DNA of 64,000 bases from Bacteroidales bacterium UBA3810 (lineage in GTDB: Bacteria > Bacteroidota > Bacteroidia > Bacteroidales > Paludibacteraceae): NCBI GenBank assembly GCA_002368645.1, contig DFEE01000032.1, positions 26,437 through 90,436 on the forward strand, in the 5' to 3' direction. The position numbers and the translations under genes are program-made. A model generated the notes under the pieces. It had not been told where the DNA came from and searched no databases. It saw nothing but the letters and a program-made list of their open reading frames with translations. Below are positions 39,461 through 48,511 of the stretch, piece after piece; position 1 is the stretch's first letter; the number at the start of each line of letters is the position of its first letter.

Positions 39461-40990
39461 ATGAAAAAGTCTATTCTGATAGCGATATTTATTGGTTTGA
39501 CAACTTGGCTTGGCGCCACCGAGCCTGTGCTTCAGCTATGGCATGGTAGTATGTTGCGTTATGAACAAGCAATTGACAAAGTTGATAGTATTACCTTCCC
39601 GCTGCGGCAGGTCTCTTTTTGGCGAAATGGAGTGGCTGCCACTCTCCCCCTTGAGGATGAAGATCAACTTAACTATTCTTATGCCGATTTCTATGACTCT
39701 TTTCACCAAAATCCTGATTATCTGTATGATATTGACTCTGTTGCCGAAATAACAATATCAGTTACACGGGCGGATTGGAACACTTATCTTGCTAATTTTG
39801 ACGCCAATCCCAATAATGGTTACTATGTCCCTGCTTCGTTTGAATACAAGAAAAACGGCAGAGTCTTTACCCGCGATTCAGTCGGGCTAAGACCACGTGG
39901 CAATACCTCTCGTGTGCGCCCGCAGGATTATGAGGGCAATTGGCATCATGCACATTTCGGCATCAAGTTCACCGAGTATGCGACGGGAGAACGATTCTTC
40001 GGCTCGGACAGGATTATTCTCAAATGGTTTAAGGAGGATCCGGCTTATGTGCGGGATGTCTTTTGCTATGATTTAATGCGCCGTTTCGGCGTATGGTCCG
40101 CCCCGCGGAGTTGTTATGTGCGACTCAGTATTCAGGTAGAGGGTGACCCGCACTCGGTCTATATGGGTGTTTATGAGATGATTGAGAACCCGCGCAAAGG
40201 CTATCTCAAAGCTCGAAAAGACGCAGGTTATTTGCCCGATAACGACGGCAATATGTGGAAAGGACAATTCGCCCAAGCGACTTTCAGTGATGCCAATGCC
40301 CCTATGGGGATTGATAGCGATGATGGCCTTACCTCTTATCCCTATGCTTTGAAACTAAAGAAAGAGAACTTTGCTGCCGCTAAAGCGGAGTTGCAGAGTT
40401 TCATCACCGACATAGCTCCTAATCCTTCCGGCTCAGCACAACTCAAGACCTGGCTGGAAGCACATATGGATGTGGACTTATTCCTGCGCGCACAAGCAGT
40501 AGAGTGCATGGTCGGACACTGGGATAACTACTGGTCGAATGCCAATAATCTCTATTTCTACTTCGACCTCAACCATAAGTTTTACTATATCCCCTTTGAT
40601 ATGGATAACACCTTGGGAACAGGTCAAGAATTCTTTGGCAACCCTGGCACTAAGAATATGCTCTATTGGGGCTCGCGCGAGGGCGACCGAATGCTTGCAC
40701 GCAAGGTATTCTCCATACCCGAATACGAAGAGCGTTTTAAAACCTATCTCCGTCAATTGGCGACGGATAATAACTTGATGCAACCTGACGCCGCAATAGA
40801 ACGCGTACGATATTTCCAATCCCTCATCAGTCCCTATGTCTTTAATGACACCGGTGAGGATTGTTATATCTATGATGCTCCGGCTTCATGGGGAAGTTAT
40901 TGGGGGTATAGATTGCTCAGTGGCTCAATAGGGGACGGACAGAGCGGTGAGGCCAATTTCTTCCGCACAAAAGCAAATAGTGTACCCTGA
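39461..40990 (+). CDS. CotH kinase family protein, exported
   Basis: A 509-residue exported protein with signal peptide MKKSILIAIFIGLTTWLGA. A prelude (VLQLWHGSMLRYEQAIDKVDSITF) is followed by the CotH domain (~85-480): the Gly-rich loop region LRPRGNTSR, MGVYEMIENPRKGYLKAR, the catalytic-loop-like HWDNYWSNANNLYFYFD and metal-site YYIPFDMDNTLG. CotH of Bacillus is an atypical protein kinase acting on spore coat; exported bacterial homologues have unknown substrates. There is no T9SS tail at the end (…EANFFRTKANSVP). It begins almost directly at the predicted transcription start. Confidence 0.88.
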   Translation: MKKSILIAIFIGLTTWLGATEPVLQLWHGSMLRYEQAIDKVDSITFPLRQVSFWRNGVAATLPLEDEDQLNYSYADFYDSFHQNPDYLYDIDSVAEITISVTRADWNTYLANFDANPNNGYYVPASFEYKKNGRVFTRDSVGLRPRGNTSRVRPQDYEGNWHHAHFGIKFTEYATGERFFGSDRIILKWFKEDPAYVRDVFCYDLMRRFGVWSAPRSCYVRLSIQVEGDPHSVYMGVYEMIENPRKGYLKARKDAGYLPDNDGNMWKGQFAQATFSDANAPMGIDSDDGLTSYPYALKLKKENFAAAKAELQSFITDIAPNPSGSAQLKTWLEAHMDVDLFLRAQAVECMVGHWDNYWSNANNLYFYFDLNHKFYYIPFDMDNTLGTGQEFFGNPGTKNMLYWGSREGDRMLARKVFSIPEYEERFKTYLRQLATDNNLMQPDAAIERVRYFQSLISPYVFNDTGEDCYIYDAPASWGSYWGYRLLSGSIGDGQSGEANFFRTKANSVP

Positions 40991-41027
40991 AAGAAAATCA
41001 ACACAAAGATATCAATACATAGTTATC

Positions 41028-41369
41028 ATGTTTTTACATATACTCAAATCAAAAATTCATCGTGTAGAGGTGACAGAAGCGAACCTCGACTATATCGGTT
41101 CTATTACGATTGATGAGGACCTTATGGACGCTGCTCATATTCTCAGCGGCGAGAAGGTTCAGGTGGTGGATAATACCAATGGCGCACGCTTGGAAACCTA
41201 TGTCATTCCGGGCAAACGCGGCTCCGGCTGTATTTGCATGAACGGAGCGGCGGCGCACCTCATCCATGTAGGGGACACTATTATCATCATTGCTTATGCC
41301 TTGATGACGGAAGAGGAAACCAAGACCTTTAAACCCTCTATCATATTCCCGGTTAATAATCACATCTGA
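41028..41369 (+). CDS. panD: Aspartate 1-decarboxylase
   Basis: Makes beta-alanine for pantothenate and CoA using a self-generated pyruvoyl group (113 residues). The Gly-Ser autoprocessing site is in LDYIGSITID (G23-S24, cleavage before the serine). IHRVEVTEANLDY, GEKVQVVDNTNGARLETYVIPG and GSGCICMNGAAAHLIHVGD are conserved. I begin it at ATG 41028; upstream codons overlap the CotH-like gene without conserved content. The next gene tgt shares one base (TGATG). Confidence 0.97.
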   Translation: MFLHILKSKIHRVEVTEANLDYIGSITIDEDLMDAAHILSGEKVQVVDNTNGARLETYVIPGKRGSGCICMNGAAAHLIHVGDTIIIIAYALMTEEETKTFKPSIIFPVNNHI

Positions 41370-42499
41370 TGTTTTTCTCTCTTCTCCATACAGACTTACA
41401 GAGCGCCGCGCGTGCCGGTGTCATACATACGGATCATGGTGATATAGAAACCCCGATATTTATGCCGGTAGGCACCGTGGGTACGGTAAAGGGAGTCCAT
41501 AAACGCGATCTCGTTGACGATATCCATGCACAGATTATTTTAGGCAATACTTATCACCTATACCTCCGCCCCGGCACAGCTATACTCCATCAAGTAGGAG
41601 GTCTGCATCGCTTTGAGGGCTGGACTAAACCTATTCTCACCGATAGTGGCGGCTATCAAGTCTTTTCGCTCACAAGCATCCGTAAGATGACGGAAGAAGG
41701 TGTGCAGTTTTCTTCCCATATTGACGGGCGCAAACTCCTTTTCACACCGGAGTCCGTCATGGATATAGAGCGTGAGATAGGTGCTGATATCATAATGGCT
41801 TTTGACGAGTGTTGCCCGGGCACGGCGGACAAGGCATATGCTGAACAATCCATGAACCGAACCCATCGGTGGTTAGACCGCTGCATACAGCGATTTGATG
41901 AGACGGAGGAACTCTATGGCTACCGCCAACACCTCTTTCCCATAGTCCAGGGCTGTGTCTATCCTGAACTAAGGCAAGAGGCTGCCAAAAGATTGAGAGA
42001 CCTTGACCGAGACGGATATGCTATTGGCGGATTGGCGGTCGGTGAACCGGCGGAAAAAATGTATGAGATGATAGAAGTCGTCAATGACATTCTCCCTCAA
42101 CATAAACCACGTTACCTTATGGGAGTAGGCACTCCATGGAATATTCTGGAAGGTATTGAGCGAGGAGTGGATATGTTCGACTGCGTCATGCCTACACGCA
42201 ATGGGCGTAACGGGCAAATCTTTACATGGGCAGGGGTTATGAATATGCGTAATGAAAAATGGGCAAATGACTTCTCGGAATTAGACCCTCTCGGCACATC
42301 CTATGTGGATCACCAATACTCGCGCGCATATGTCAGACACCTTATTCATGCAGGTGAAATGCTTGGCTTAGAGATACTTTCAATACATAATCTCGCTTTC
42401 TACCTTGAACTGGTTAGGCAGGCAAGAGTACATATCCTTGCCGGCGATTATAAGACATGGAAAGATGCTGTCCTTCCTGCTATTATGACCCGACTTTGA
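41369..42499 (+). CDS. tgt: tRNA-guanine transglycosylase
   Basis: Replaces G34 in tRNAs with GUN anticodons by the queuosine precursor (376 residues). Marks: FMPVGTVGTVKGV, LGNTYHLYLRPG, LTDSGGYQVFSL with the catalytic Asp, FDECCPG and IVQGCVYPELR. GGLAVGEP and the second catalytic Asp in FDCVMPTRNGRNG complete the set. The late zinc site seems incomplete: in place of the usual C-x-C-x2-C the protein reads NDFSELDP...YSRAYVRHLIHAGE, without cysteines. The loss of these zinc-binding cysteines is seen in some Bacteroidetes as far as I recall. Overlaps panD and lptG by one base each. Confidence 0.95.
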   Translation: MFFSLLHTDLQSAARAGVIHTDHGDIETPIFMPVGTVGTVKGVHKRDLVDDIHAQIILGNTYHLYLRPGTAILHQVGGLHRFEGWTKPILTDSGGYQVFSLTSIRKMTEEGVQFSSHIDGRKLLFTPESVMDIEREIGADIIMAFDECCPGTADKAYAEQSMNRTHRWLDRCIQRFDETEELYGYRQHLFPIVQGCVYPELRQEAAKRLRDLDRDGYAIGGLAVGEPAEKMYEMIEVVNDILPQHKPRYLMGVGTPWNILEGIERGVDMFDCVMPTRNGRNGQIFTWAGVMNMRNEKWANDFSELDPLGTSYVDHQYSRAYVRHLIHAGEMLGLEILSIHNLAFYLELVRQARVHILAGDYKTWKDAVLPAIMTRL

Positions 42500-43575
42500 T
42501 GCTCAAAAAACTAGATTGGTATATTATCAAGAAATTCTTAGGAACCTTCTTCCTTTGCATTGTACTTATTCTGTCCGTCGCCGTTGTGTTTGACTTGACT
42601 GAGAAAATGGACATGTTTGTCGAGGAGGAAGTGCCGCTAAAGGAGATTTTGTTCGGTTACTATCTCAATTTTATACCCTACTATTTTAATATGTTCAGCC
42701 AACTCTTTATCTTCATGTCGGTCATCTTCTTTACTTCCAAGATGGCTGCCAATAGTGAGATTATTGCGATTTTGGCTGCAGGGGTCTCATACCGGCGCTT
42801 CCTAAGACCGTATTTTTTTTCGTCATTGTTGCTTTTTGTCCTCTGTTTTCTGCTCTCCGGCTATGTCATTCCCCGAGCAACGCATCAGATGCTTGCATTT
42901 ACCGATAAGTATATTGAGCATTTTACCTCCGAGCATGTCCGTAATGTGCAGATGGAACTGGAGCCCGGCACGATTTTGTACATAGAGTCCTTCCAGCGCC
43001 GAACAAATACAGGATACCGCACGGCACTCGAACATTTTGACGGCAAAACGCTGACTGCCCGCCTCGCTGCTGAACGTATCCATTATGACGGGGGGGAGAA
43101 ATGGCATTTCGAGCAATACACCCTACGGACTTTCGATGGTCTTAAGGAATCTCTCCGTACCGGTATTAGACTTGATACAATCTTGCCTATTGAACCGGCT
43201 GAACTCTTTATCGTTGCGGAAAATGCCCAAGAAATGACCAATCCCGAATTGAGACTTTATATAGCTAAACAACAGGCACGAGGTGCGGACAATATCAAGC
43301 CCTTTATCACCGAGTGGTGGAAGCGCTGGGCGGGACCCATTGGAGCGTTCATTATGACCTTACTCGGTGTGACCATGTCTTCTCGTAAAGTCCGTGGCGG
43401 AATGGGTAAGAATCTCGGTATCGGTATTGTCTTAACTGCTGGTTATATCCTCTTTTCAACTGTCTCTACGACCTTCTCGGTCACGGGCGTTATGACGCCA
43501 TTCCTTGCGGTATGGTTGCCCAATATCCTCTTCCTCATCATCGGTATCCTCCTCTATCTACAGGTAAGGCGATAA
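42499..43575 (+). CDS. LptF/LptG family lipopolysaccharide export permease
   Basis: A 358-residue membrane protein with three N-terminal helices, a periplasmic jellyroll (~140-270) and three C-terminal helices. It starts LKKLDWYIIKKFLGTFF and contains SVAVVFDLTEKMDMFVE and FFTSKMAANSEIIAILAAGVSYRRFLRPY, a coupling-helix motif of YjgP/YjgQ proteins. With LptB it moves lipopolysaccharide from the inner membrane to the periplasmic bridge. Translation is coupled to tgt by TGATG, an order common in Bacteroidetes. Its partner permease is elsewhere. LptG rather than LptF is a guess. Confidence 0.9.
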   Translation: MLKKLDWYIIKKFLGTFFLCIVLILSVAVVFDLTEKMDMFVEEEVPLKEILFGYYLNFIPYYFNMFSQLFIFMSVIFFTSKMAANSEIIAILAAGVSYRRFLRPYFFSSLLLFVLCFLLSGYVIPRATHQMLAFTDKYIEHFTSEHVRNVQMELEPGTILYIESFQRRTNTGYRTALEHFDGKTLTARLAAERIHYDGGEKWHFEQYTLRTFDGLKESLRTGIRLDTILPIEPAELFIVAENAQEMTNPELRLYIAKQQARGADNIKPFITEWWKRWAGPIGAFIMTLLGVTMSSRKVRGGMGKNLGIGIVLTAGYILFSTVSTTFSVTGVMTPFLAVWLPNILFLIIGILLYLQVRR

Positions 43576-43593
43576 TTCCTTACCGGATAGATA

Positions 43594-43621
43594 TAAAAAA
43601 GGGCTTACCCTAAGTAAGTCC
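43594..43621 (-). terminator. Terminator of rpoD overlapping its last codons
   Basis: On the minus strand GGACTTAC, loop TTAGG, GTAAGCCC, then six T. The stop codon of rpoD (43605) lies inside the hairpin. Confidence 0.75.
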
Positions 43622-44465
43622 TTAAAATAACTGAGCGCTGTCCATGGGCCAATTTAGCAATGGCTTTTTCTTTAATCTGCCGAACACGCTCACGCGTGAG
43701 ATTTAGGCTTATACCTATTTCCTCTAATGTGCGCTCCGGTTGTCCTATTCCGAAGAAAGCTCTTAGAATATCTGCCTCACGAGGAGTTAAAGTGCCTAAA
43801 GCGCGATCAATCTCCGTCGAGAGAGACTCGTTGATGAGCCTACGGTCTGCATTGGGGGAGTCCTCGTTGACCATCACATCGATCAAACTATTGTCCTCAC
43901 CTTCTACAAACGGGGCATCTACTGAGACATGCCTGCCACTCATCTTCAATGTGTCGGCAATCTTCTCAATAGGTATGTCCAACATCTCCGCCAACTCTTC
44001 AGCGCTGGGCTTGCGCTCATGCTCTTGCTCAAAACGCTGGAATGCCTTGTTGATTTTATTCATAGAACCAACTTGATTAAGCGGCAGACGTACAATACGG
44101 CTCTGCTCGGCAAGAGCTTGTAGAATGGATTGTCTAATCCACCAAACAGCATAGGAGATGAACTTGAAACCCCTTGTCTCATCGAACTTCTCGGCGGCTT
44201 TAATCAAACCCAGGTTACCCTCGTTAATCAAATCTGGTAACGACAGACCTTGGTTCTGATACTGCTTGGCTACAGACACAACGAAACGCAAGTTCGCCTT
44301 CGTCAATTTCTCCATAGCGGCACGGTCGCCATTGCGGATCCGGGCGGACAACTCCACCTCTTCCTCAACGGAGATTAAATCTTCACGACCTATCTCTTGA
44401 AGGTATTTGTCTAAAGACGCCGACTCACGGTTCGTAATTGACTTTGTAATCTTTAATTGTCTCAT
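43605..44465 (-). CDS. rpoD: Primary RNA polymerase sigma factor (RpoD/SigA)
   Basis: Housekeeping sigma factor that recognises the TTTG/TAnnTTTG promoters seen throughout this window. At 286 residues it is the compact Bacteroidetes form lacking region 1.1 and the non-conserved insert. Seen: MRQLKITKSITNRESASLDKYLQEI (1.2), NLRFVVSVAKQYQNQGLSLPDLINEGNLGLIKA (2.1-2.2), FISYAVWWIRQSILQAL (2.3-2.4), region 3, and DILRAFFGIGQPERTLEEIG plus LTRERVRQIKEKAIAKL (4.2). Start ATG 44465; a longer reading runs into the tRNA gene. It lies 28 bp behind tRNA-Arg and may be cotranscribed with it. Confidence 0.97.
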   Translation of the reverse strand: MRQLKITKSITNRESASLDKYLQEIGREDLISVEEEVELSARIRNGDRAAMEKLTKANLRFVVSVAKQYQNQGLSLPDLINEGNLGLIKAAEKFDETRGFKFISYAVWWIRQSILQALAEQSRIVRLPLNQVGSMNKINKAFQRFEQEHERKPSAEELAEMLDIPIEKIADTLKMSGRHVSVDAPFVEGEDNSLIDVMVNEDSPNADRRLINESLSTEIDRALGTLTPREADILRAFFGIGQPERTLEEIGISLNLTRERVRQIKEKAIAKLAHGQRSVILRTYLG

Positions 44466-44493
44466 ATAATAAGTACTATTATATTTAAACTCG

Positions 44494-44567
44494 TGATCCG
44501 GGAGGGATTCGAACCCTCGACCCACAGCTTAGAAGGCTGTTGCTCTATCCAACTGAGCTACCGAACC
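44494..44567 (-). tRNA. tRNA-Arg (anticodon TCT)
   Basis: A 74-nt cloverleaf on the minus strand. Acceptor arms GGTTCGG and CCGGATC pair with two G-U pairs; D-arm GCTC/GAGC; anticodon loop CTTCTAA on stem ACAGC/GCTGT; T-arm GAGGG-TTCGAAT-CCCTC; discriminator A; CCA is not encoded. It reads AGA codons. It is followed by rpoD. Confidence 0.97.
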
Positions 44568-44582
44568 GACCAAAAAAGCCTG

Positions 44583-44614
44583 CAAAAGTACATAAATAAA
44601 ATGACTTATGCAAA
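44583..44614 (-). promoter_or_regulatory. Promoter of tRNA-Arg and probably rpoD
   Basis: On the minus strand TTTG, 20 bases, TACTTTTG. No other promoter was found between tRNA-Arg and rpoD, so the sigma factor may depend on this one. Confidence 0.8.
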
Positions 44615-44630
44615 TTTATTTTGATTTTTT

Positions 44631-46892
44631 TTAGATTTTCTCCAATTTAGCGTAAATTAAGAGCAATGTTTTGTGTCCGGGACCATCGAAAAGAATATCA
44701 ATCTTATCATTATCATTTTCGCGATAAACTTGCTCCACTGTACCGTCGCCGAAAACGCGATGGTGAACCCTGTCACCTTGCGTAAAGTCGGAGTCAATCT
44801 TCTGTCTTGCAGCAAGAGAAGTTGCCACACGCGTGATATTCGGAGTTGAAGCATCACTATGGCGCGAAGCACCCGTCGTGACGGAACCGCGCCCGAAGAA
44901 ATTGCTAAAGAAGGCTTTGCGGCTTGTTGTGCTTTCACTGTTTTGGAAACGCTGAATATAACGCCTGTCAATATCTTCAAGAAAACGGGACGGGGAACTG
45001 AAATTAACACTGCCGTTTCTAAATCGTTGTCGAGCGTAGCTTAGATAGCAACTCTCCATTGCTCTCGTTATCGCTACATACAGTAAGCGACGCTCCTCTT
45101 CTATCTCCCGAGGTGATGTGCAATATTGGGAAGGAAAAAGGTCTTCTTCTAAACCTACTACAAATACTACCGGAAATTCCAGACCCTTGGCAGCATGAAC
45201 GGTCATGAGAGTCACACGCTGCGTTTCGTCCGTTAGGTTCTCGTCTTGATCTGTGAGCAGACTCACCTCGTTCAAAAAGTCGTAAATAGGAGTAAACGAA
45301 ACGCCTTCCTCTCCTCGCTGCTCAACCAATTCCTTGATACCGCTCAGCAGTTCTTGTAGGTTCTGTAACCGCTCAATTCCCTCTGGAGTATGGTCCAATG
45401 CTGCGGCTGTCATAATGCCGCTTTCGTGCAGAACCTTATCCGCAAAAGTATAGGCATCACAACTGTCTATATAATCTTTGAAACGGGTAATCATTGCAGC
45501 GAATGCTGTTAGTTTCTTGGCTGTGCCGGCACTGACTTCCAATCCATAGGCATCAGGTGCCGAAACGACATCGAAGAGGGACACATTTTGCTCTATGGAG
45601 CACACACTGACCTTACGCATGGTCGTGTCTCCTATGCCTCGCGCCGGATAATTGATGATGCGTAAAAGACCTTCGTTATCGTGGTCATTTGCCGCTACGC
45701 GAAAATAACTGATGGCATCCTTAATCTCCTTCCGCTGATAAAATGATATACCGCCGTAAATCCGATAGGGGATGTTAAGCCGCCTGAACTCATTCTCCAA
45801 AGAACGTGATTGGGCATTGGTGCGGTATAGTACAGCGATATCGTTGAACGCCGTTCGCCTTTTGCCTAAACGCTGAACCTCTTCGGCAACACCCGTCGCT
45901 TCGTCACGGTCTGACCCGTAATCCGTGAGATGTATCTTGTCACCCTCTTCTTTCTCGGAATAGATTTGTTTCTCTATCTGATTGACGTTATGGTGAATAA
46001 GACTGTTGGCTGCATTGACTATCGTTTGTGTGGAACGATAATTACGCTCCAATTTGAAGAGCTTGGCATTACTATATCCTTGTTGAAAATGAAGGATATT
46101 GCGAATGTCTGCGCCGCGGAACGAATAGATACTCTGGGCATCATCGCCCACAACGGCAATCCTATTCTGCGGCTCTGCTAACAACTTAACGATAAGATAT
46201 TGAACATAGTTAGTGTCTTGATACTCATCTACTAACACGTATTGGAATATCTCTTGGTAACGAGCACGGATTACATCGTTATGTTGTAGCAGCAAGCACA
46301 TATTGACCAATAGGTCGTCAAAATCCATCGCGTTAGCCGCCTTGAGTCGTGCTTGATATAGAGCATAGACATCAGCCATCTTGTATAGGCGGTTGTTGCG
46401 GTCTTGTTGCCCGATTTCCTTACTGAGGGCATAATCATTGGGCAGAATAAGACGATTCTTGGCGTCGCTGATTCGCCCCAAAACCGTTGCCGGTTTATAA
46501 ACCTTATCATCCAAATCCAACTCATGGCAGATACTCTTCAGCAGCGATTTGCTATCAGCCGTGTCGTAGATGGTGAAGTCGCGGGTAAACCCCAATGAGT
46601 CTGCCTCGGTACGTAAGATACGGGCGAAAATACTATGGAAGGTTCCCATCCATAGATAACGAGCCTGCCCGGGGTCGACGAGGTGCATGATACGCTCCTT
46701 CATCTCCCGTGCAGCCTTGTTCGTGAATGTCAATGCTAAAATGCTGTGAGAGGGTACTCCTTGGCTCAGTAAATAGGCAATTTTGTAGGTCAATACCCTC
46801 GTTTTGCCGGCACCTGCTCCTGCTATAATCAGTTGAGGACCTTCGTTATACAGCACCGCCGCCTGTTGCGACTCATTGAGTTGGTCAAGCAT
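44631..46892 (-). CDS. UvrD/PcrA-type ATP-dependent DNA helicase
   Basis: 3'-5' superfamily 1 helicase for nucleotide excision repair, mismatch repair and removal of proteins from DNA (753 residues). Motifs in order: LNESQQAAVLYNEGPQLIIAG (Q motif), Walker A GAGAGKT, LTFTNKAAREMKER (Ia), VDEYQDTN (II), VVGDDAQSIYSFRGA (III), LERNYRST (IV), VTLMTVHAAKGLEFPVVFVVG (V) and YVAITRA (VI). A short C-terminal Tudor-like end, GDRVHHRVFGDGTVEQVYR, contacts RNA polymerase in PcrA. Shares one base with the stop of the upstream CoA-transferase gene (TAATG). Confidence 0.95.
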   Translation of the reverse strand: MLDQLNESQQAAVLYNEGPQLIIAGAGAGKTRVLTYKIAYLLSQGVPSHSILALTFTNKAAREMKERIMHLVDPGQARYLWMGTFHSIFARILRTEADSLGFTRDFTIYDTADSKSLLKSICHELDLDDKVYKPATVLGRISDAKNRLILPNDYALSKEIGQQDRNNRLYKMADVYALYQARLKAANAMDFDDLLVNMCLLLQHNDVIRARYQEIFQYVLVDEYQDTNYVQYLIVKLLAEPQNRIAVVGDDAQSIYSFRGADIRNILHFQQGYSNAKLFKLERNYRSTQTIVNAANSLIHHNVNQIEKQIYSEKEEGDKIHLTDYGSDRDEATGVAEEVQRLGKRRTAFNDIAVLYRTNAQSRSLENEFRRLNIPYRIYGGISFYQRKEIKDAISYFRVAANDHDNEGLLRIINYPARGIGDTTMRKVSVCSIEQNVSLFDVVSAPDAYGLEVSAGTAKKLTAFAAMITRFKDYIDSCDAYTFADKVLHESGIMTAAALDHTPEGIERLQNLQELLSGIKELVEQRGEEGVSFTPIYDFLNEVSLLTDQDENLTDETQRVTLMTVHAAKGLEFPVVFVVGLEEDLFPSQYCTSPREIEEERRLLYVAITRAMESCYLSYARQRFRNGSVNFSSPSRFLEDIDRRYIQRFQNSESTTSRKAFFSNFFGRGSVTTGASRHSDASTPNITRVATSLAARQKIDSDFTQGDRVHHRVFGDGTVEQVYRENDNDKIDILFDGPGHKTLLLIYAKLEKI

Positions 46893-48397
46893 TAGCGCAA
46901 GTAGTTCTCAAATTTGGTGTTGCGCATATCGCCGCTCTTGGCAAATTCCTCGTGCATGGCAAATGCGATACTGAGGTTATGCTGGGTGTGGCTCTTTTTA
47001 CTCAGTTCGAGATAGTGTCTCATCATAGGTCTGTACGCCGGGTCAACGCAGTTCTCAATAATCTCATGAGCGCGTTGAATAGGACTCTTGCCGCGAAGGT
47101 CTGCTATTCCGTGTTCGGTGATAAGAATCTTGACACTATGTTCGCTGTGGTCAAGGTGACTGACCATCGGCACAATGGCGCTGATAGCACCGCCCTTAGC
47201 TGTTGATGGAGTGGTGTAGATGGAGATATAGGCGTTACGAGTGAAGTCACCGCTGCCGCCGATACCGTTCATCATCTTGGTTCCCAAAACGTGCGTTGAG
47301 TTGATATTGCCGTAGATATCGGCTTCCAGAGCCGTGTTTATGGTGATAAGACCAAGACGACGGGCTACCTCGGGATTATTACTGATCTCTTGCGGACGAA
47401 GCACAATCTTGTCCTTGAAGAAATCCATATGGTCTATGATATCTTGCAACTTATCTGCACCAACGGTTAAAGAGCAACCGGAAGCAAACTTAACACGACC
47501 TTCTTTCATCAGTCCTACTACGGAGTCTTGAATAACTTCCGTGTACATCTCAAAAGCAGGAATATCTTTATTCTCTCCTAAAGCCCCTAAAACAGCGTTG
47601 GCAATATTACCTACGCCGGACTGTATCGGCAGGAAGGAGGCGGGAATACGACCCGCTTTCATCTCGTTCTCAAGGAACAACGCAACGTTATTTCCAATCT
47701 TCTGCGTTGTTTCATCCAATTCTTTAAACTTACTTACCTCATTGGGACGGTCCGTGTGGACGACGGCAACCAACTGACTTCTCTTTATAGTGATGCAGTC
47801 AGAACCGATACGGTCACTTGGCTTGTAAACCGGAATCTCGCGGCGCATAGGCGGATCTGCCGGCTCGTAGATATCATGCATACCCCTCATGATGGGAGGC
47901 ATAGCAGCATTGAGCTCCACAATGACCTTATCTGCCAGGCGACAGAAAGTGGGCATATTACCGACACCTGCGGTTGGGACAATCTCTATCGCATCACCTT
48001 TCTCTACTATTTCACAAGCTTCTACGATAGCGACATCGGGTTTCGGCAAGAAACCATAACGGATATCTTGCGCCAACTCACTTAAGTGCATATCATAGTA
48101 GTGCGCATCTTGATTATTAAGTTCTGTACGCAGGTCCTTATTGGATTGGTAAGGAGTGCGGAAATCGATGGCGTGTGCGCGAGCTAATGCTCCGTCGCAA
48201 CTGTCACCGGTGGAGGCACCTGTATAGATGCCGATCTTGAATGACTGGCCTTCGGCATGCAGCTTTTCGGCCATCTCTGCTATTGCAGTCGGAGTGTCTT
48301 TAGGAGCACCGGCAGGGGTAAAACCACCCATGCCTACTACGTCACCATTCTTTACAAAGTGAGCCGCCTCTTGAGCGGACATAAAGGGTAATGCCAT
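46892..48397 (-). CDS. Acetyl-CoA hydrolase/transferase family protein (succinate CoA-transferase type)
   Basis: A 501-residue class I CoA transferase that moves CoA between acyl groups, most likely acetate, propionate and succinate. Motifs: GMGGFTPAGAPKDTPTAI at the start, GASTGDSCDGALARAHAI, PTAGVGNMPTFC, and the segment with the catalytic glutamate around EMYTEVIQDSV. The late motif GGSGDFTRNAYISIY is also present. In succinate- or propionate-forming Bacteroidales it recycles succinyl-CoA and yields acetate or propionate (pathway inference). Its promoter overlaps the divergent DEAD-box promoter; uvrD follows in the same operon. Confidence 0.92.
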   Translation of the reverse strand: MALPFMSAQEAAHFVKNGDVVGMGGFTPAGAPKDTPTAIAEMAEKLHAEGQSFKIGIYTGASTGDSCDGALARAHAIDFRTPYQSNKDLRTELNNQDAHYYDMHLSELAQDIRYGFLPKPDVAIVEACEIVEKGDAIEIVPTAGVGNMPTFCRLADKVIVELNAAMPPIMRGMHDIYEPADPPMRREIPVYKPSDRIGSDCITIKRSQLVAVVHTDRPNEVSKFKELDETTQKIGNNVALFLENEMKAGRIPASFLPIQSGVGNIANAVLGALGENKDIPAFEMYTEVIQDSVVGLMKEGRVKFASGCSLTVGADKLQDIIDHMDFFKDKIVLRPQEISNNPEVARRLGLITINTALEADIYGNINSTHVLGTKMMNGIGGSGDFTRNAYISIYTTPSTAKGGAISAIVPMVSHLDHSEHSVKILITEHGIADLRGKSPIQRAHEIIENCVDPAYRPMMRHYLELSKKSHTQHNLSIAFAMHEEFAKSGDMRNTKFENYLR

Positions 48398-48441
48398 GAT
48401 ATATATATTTATGTGTTATACGAATGCGTGCCAAAAACATG

Positions 48442-48489
48442 CAAATTTACAACTTTTTTTGGTAATATCCAAATTTTTTTGTACTTTTG
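48442..48489. promoter_or_regulatory. Overlapping divergent promoters (CoA transferase and DEAD-box helicase)
   Basis: Plus: TTTGG (TTG ending 48460-48461), 20 bases, TACTTTTG (48482-48489). Minus: TTTG (48473-48470), 20 bases, TAAATTTG (48449-48442). The arrangement matches that at udk/ftsH and at 24.5 kb. Confidence 0.75.
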
Positions 48490-48511
48490 CACCCGAAAGC
48501 AAAAAAGAAGA

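Noticed and set aside
41004..41011. Minus-strand TATCTTTG between the CotH-like gene and panD
   Set aside because: No TTG at the required 20-bp distance and no minus-strand gene beyond it.
46892..48397. 4-hydroxybutyrate CoA-transferase as the specific function
   Set aside because: The family is right, but sequence reading alone does not separate substrates; the succinate/acetate type is more usual in this group.
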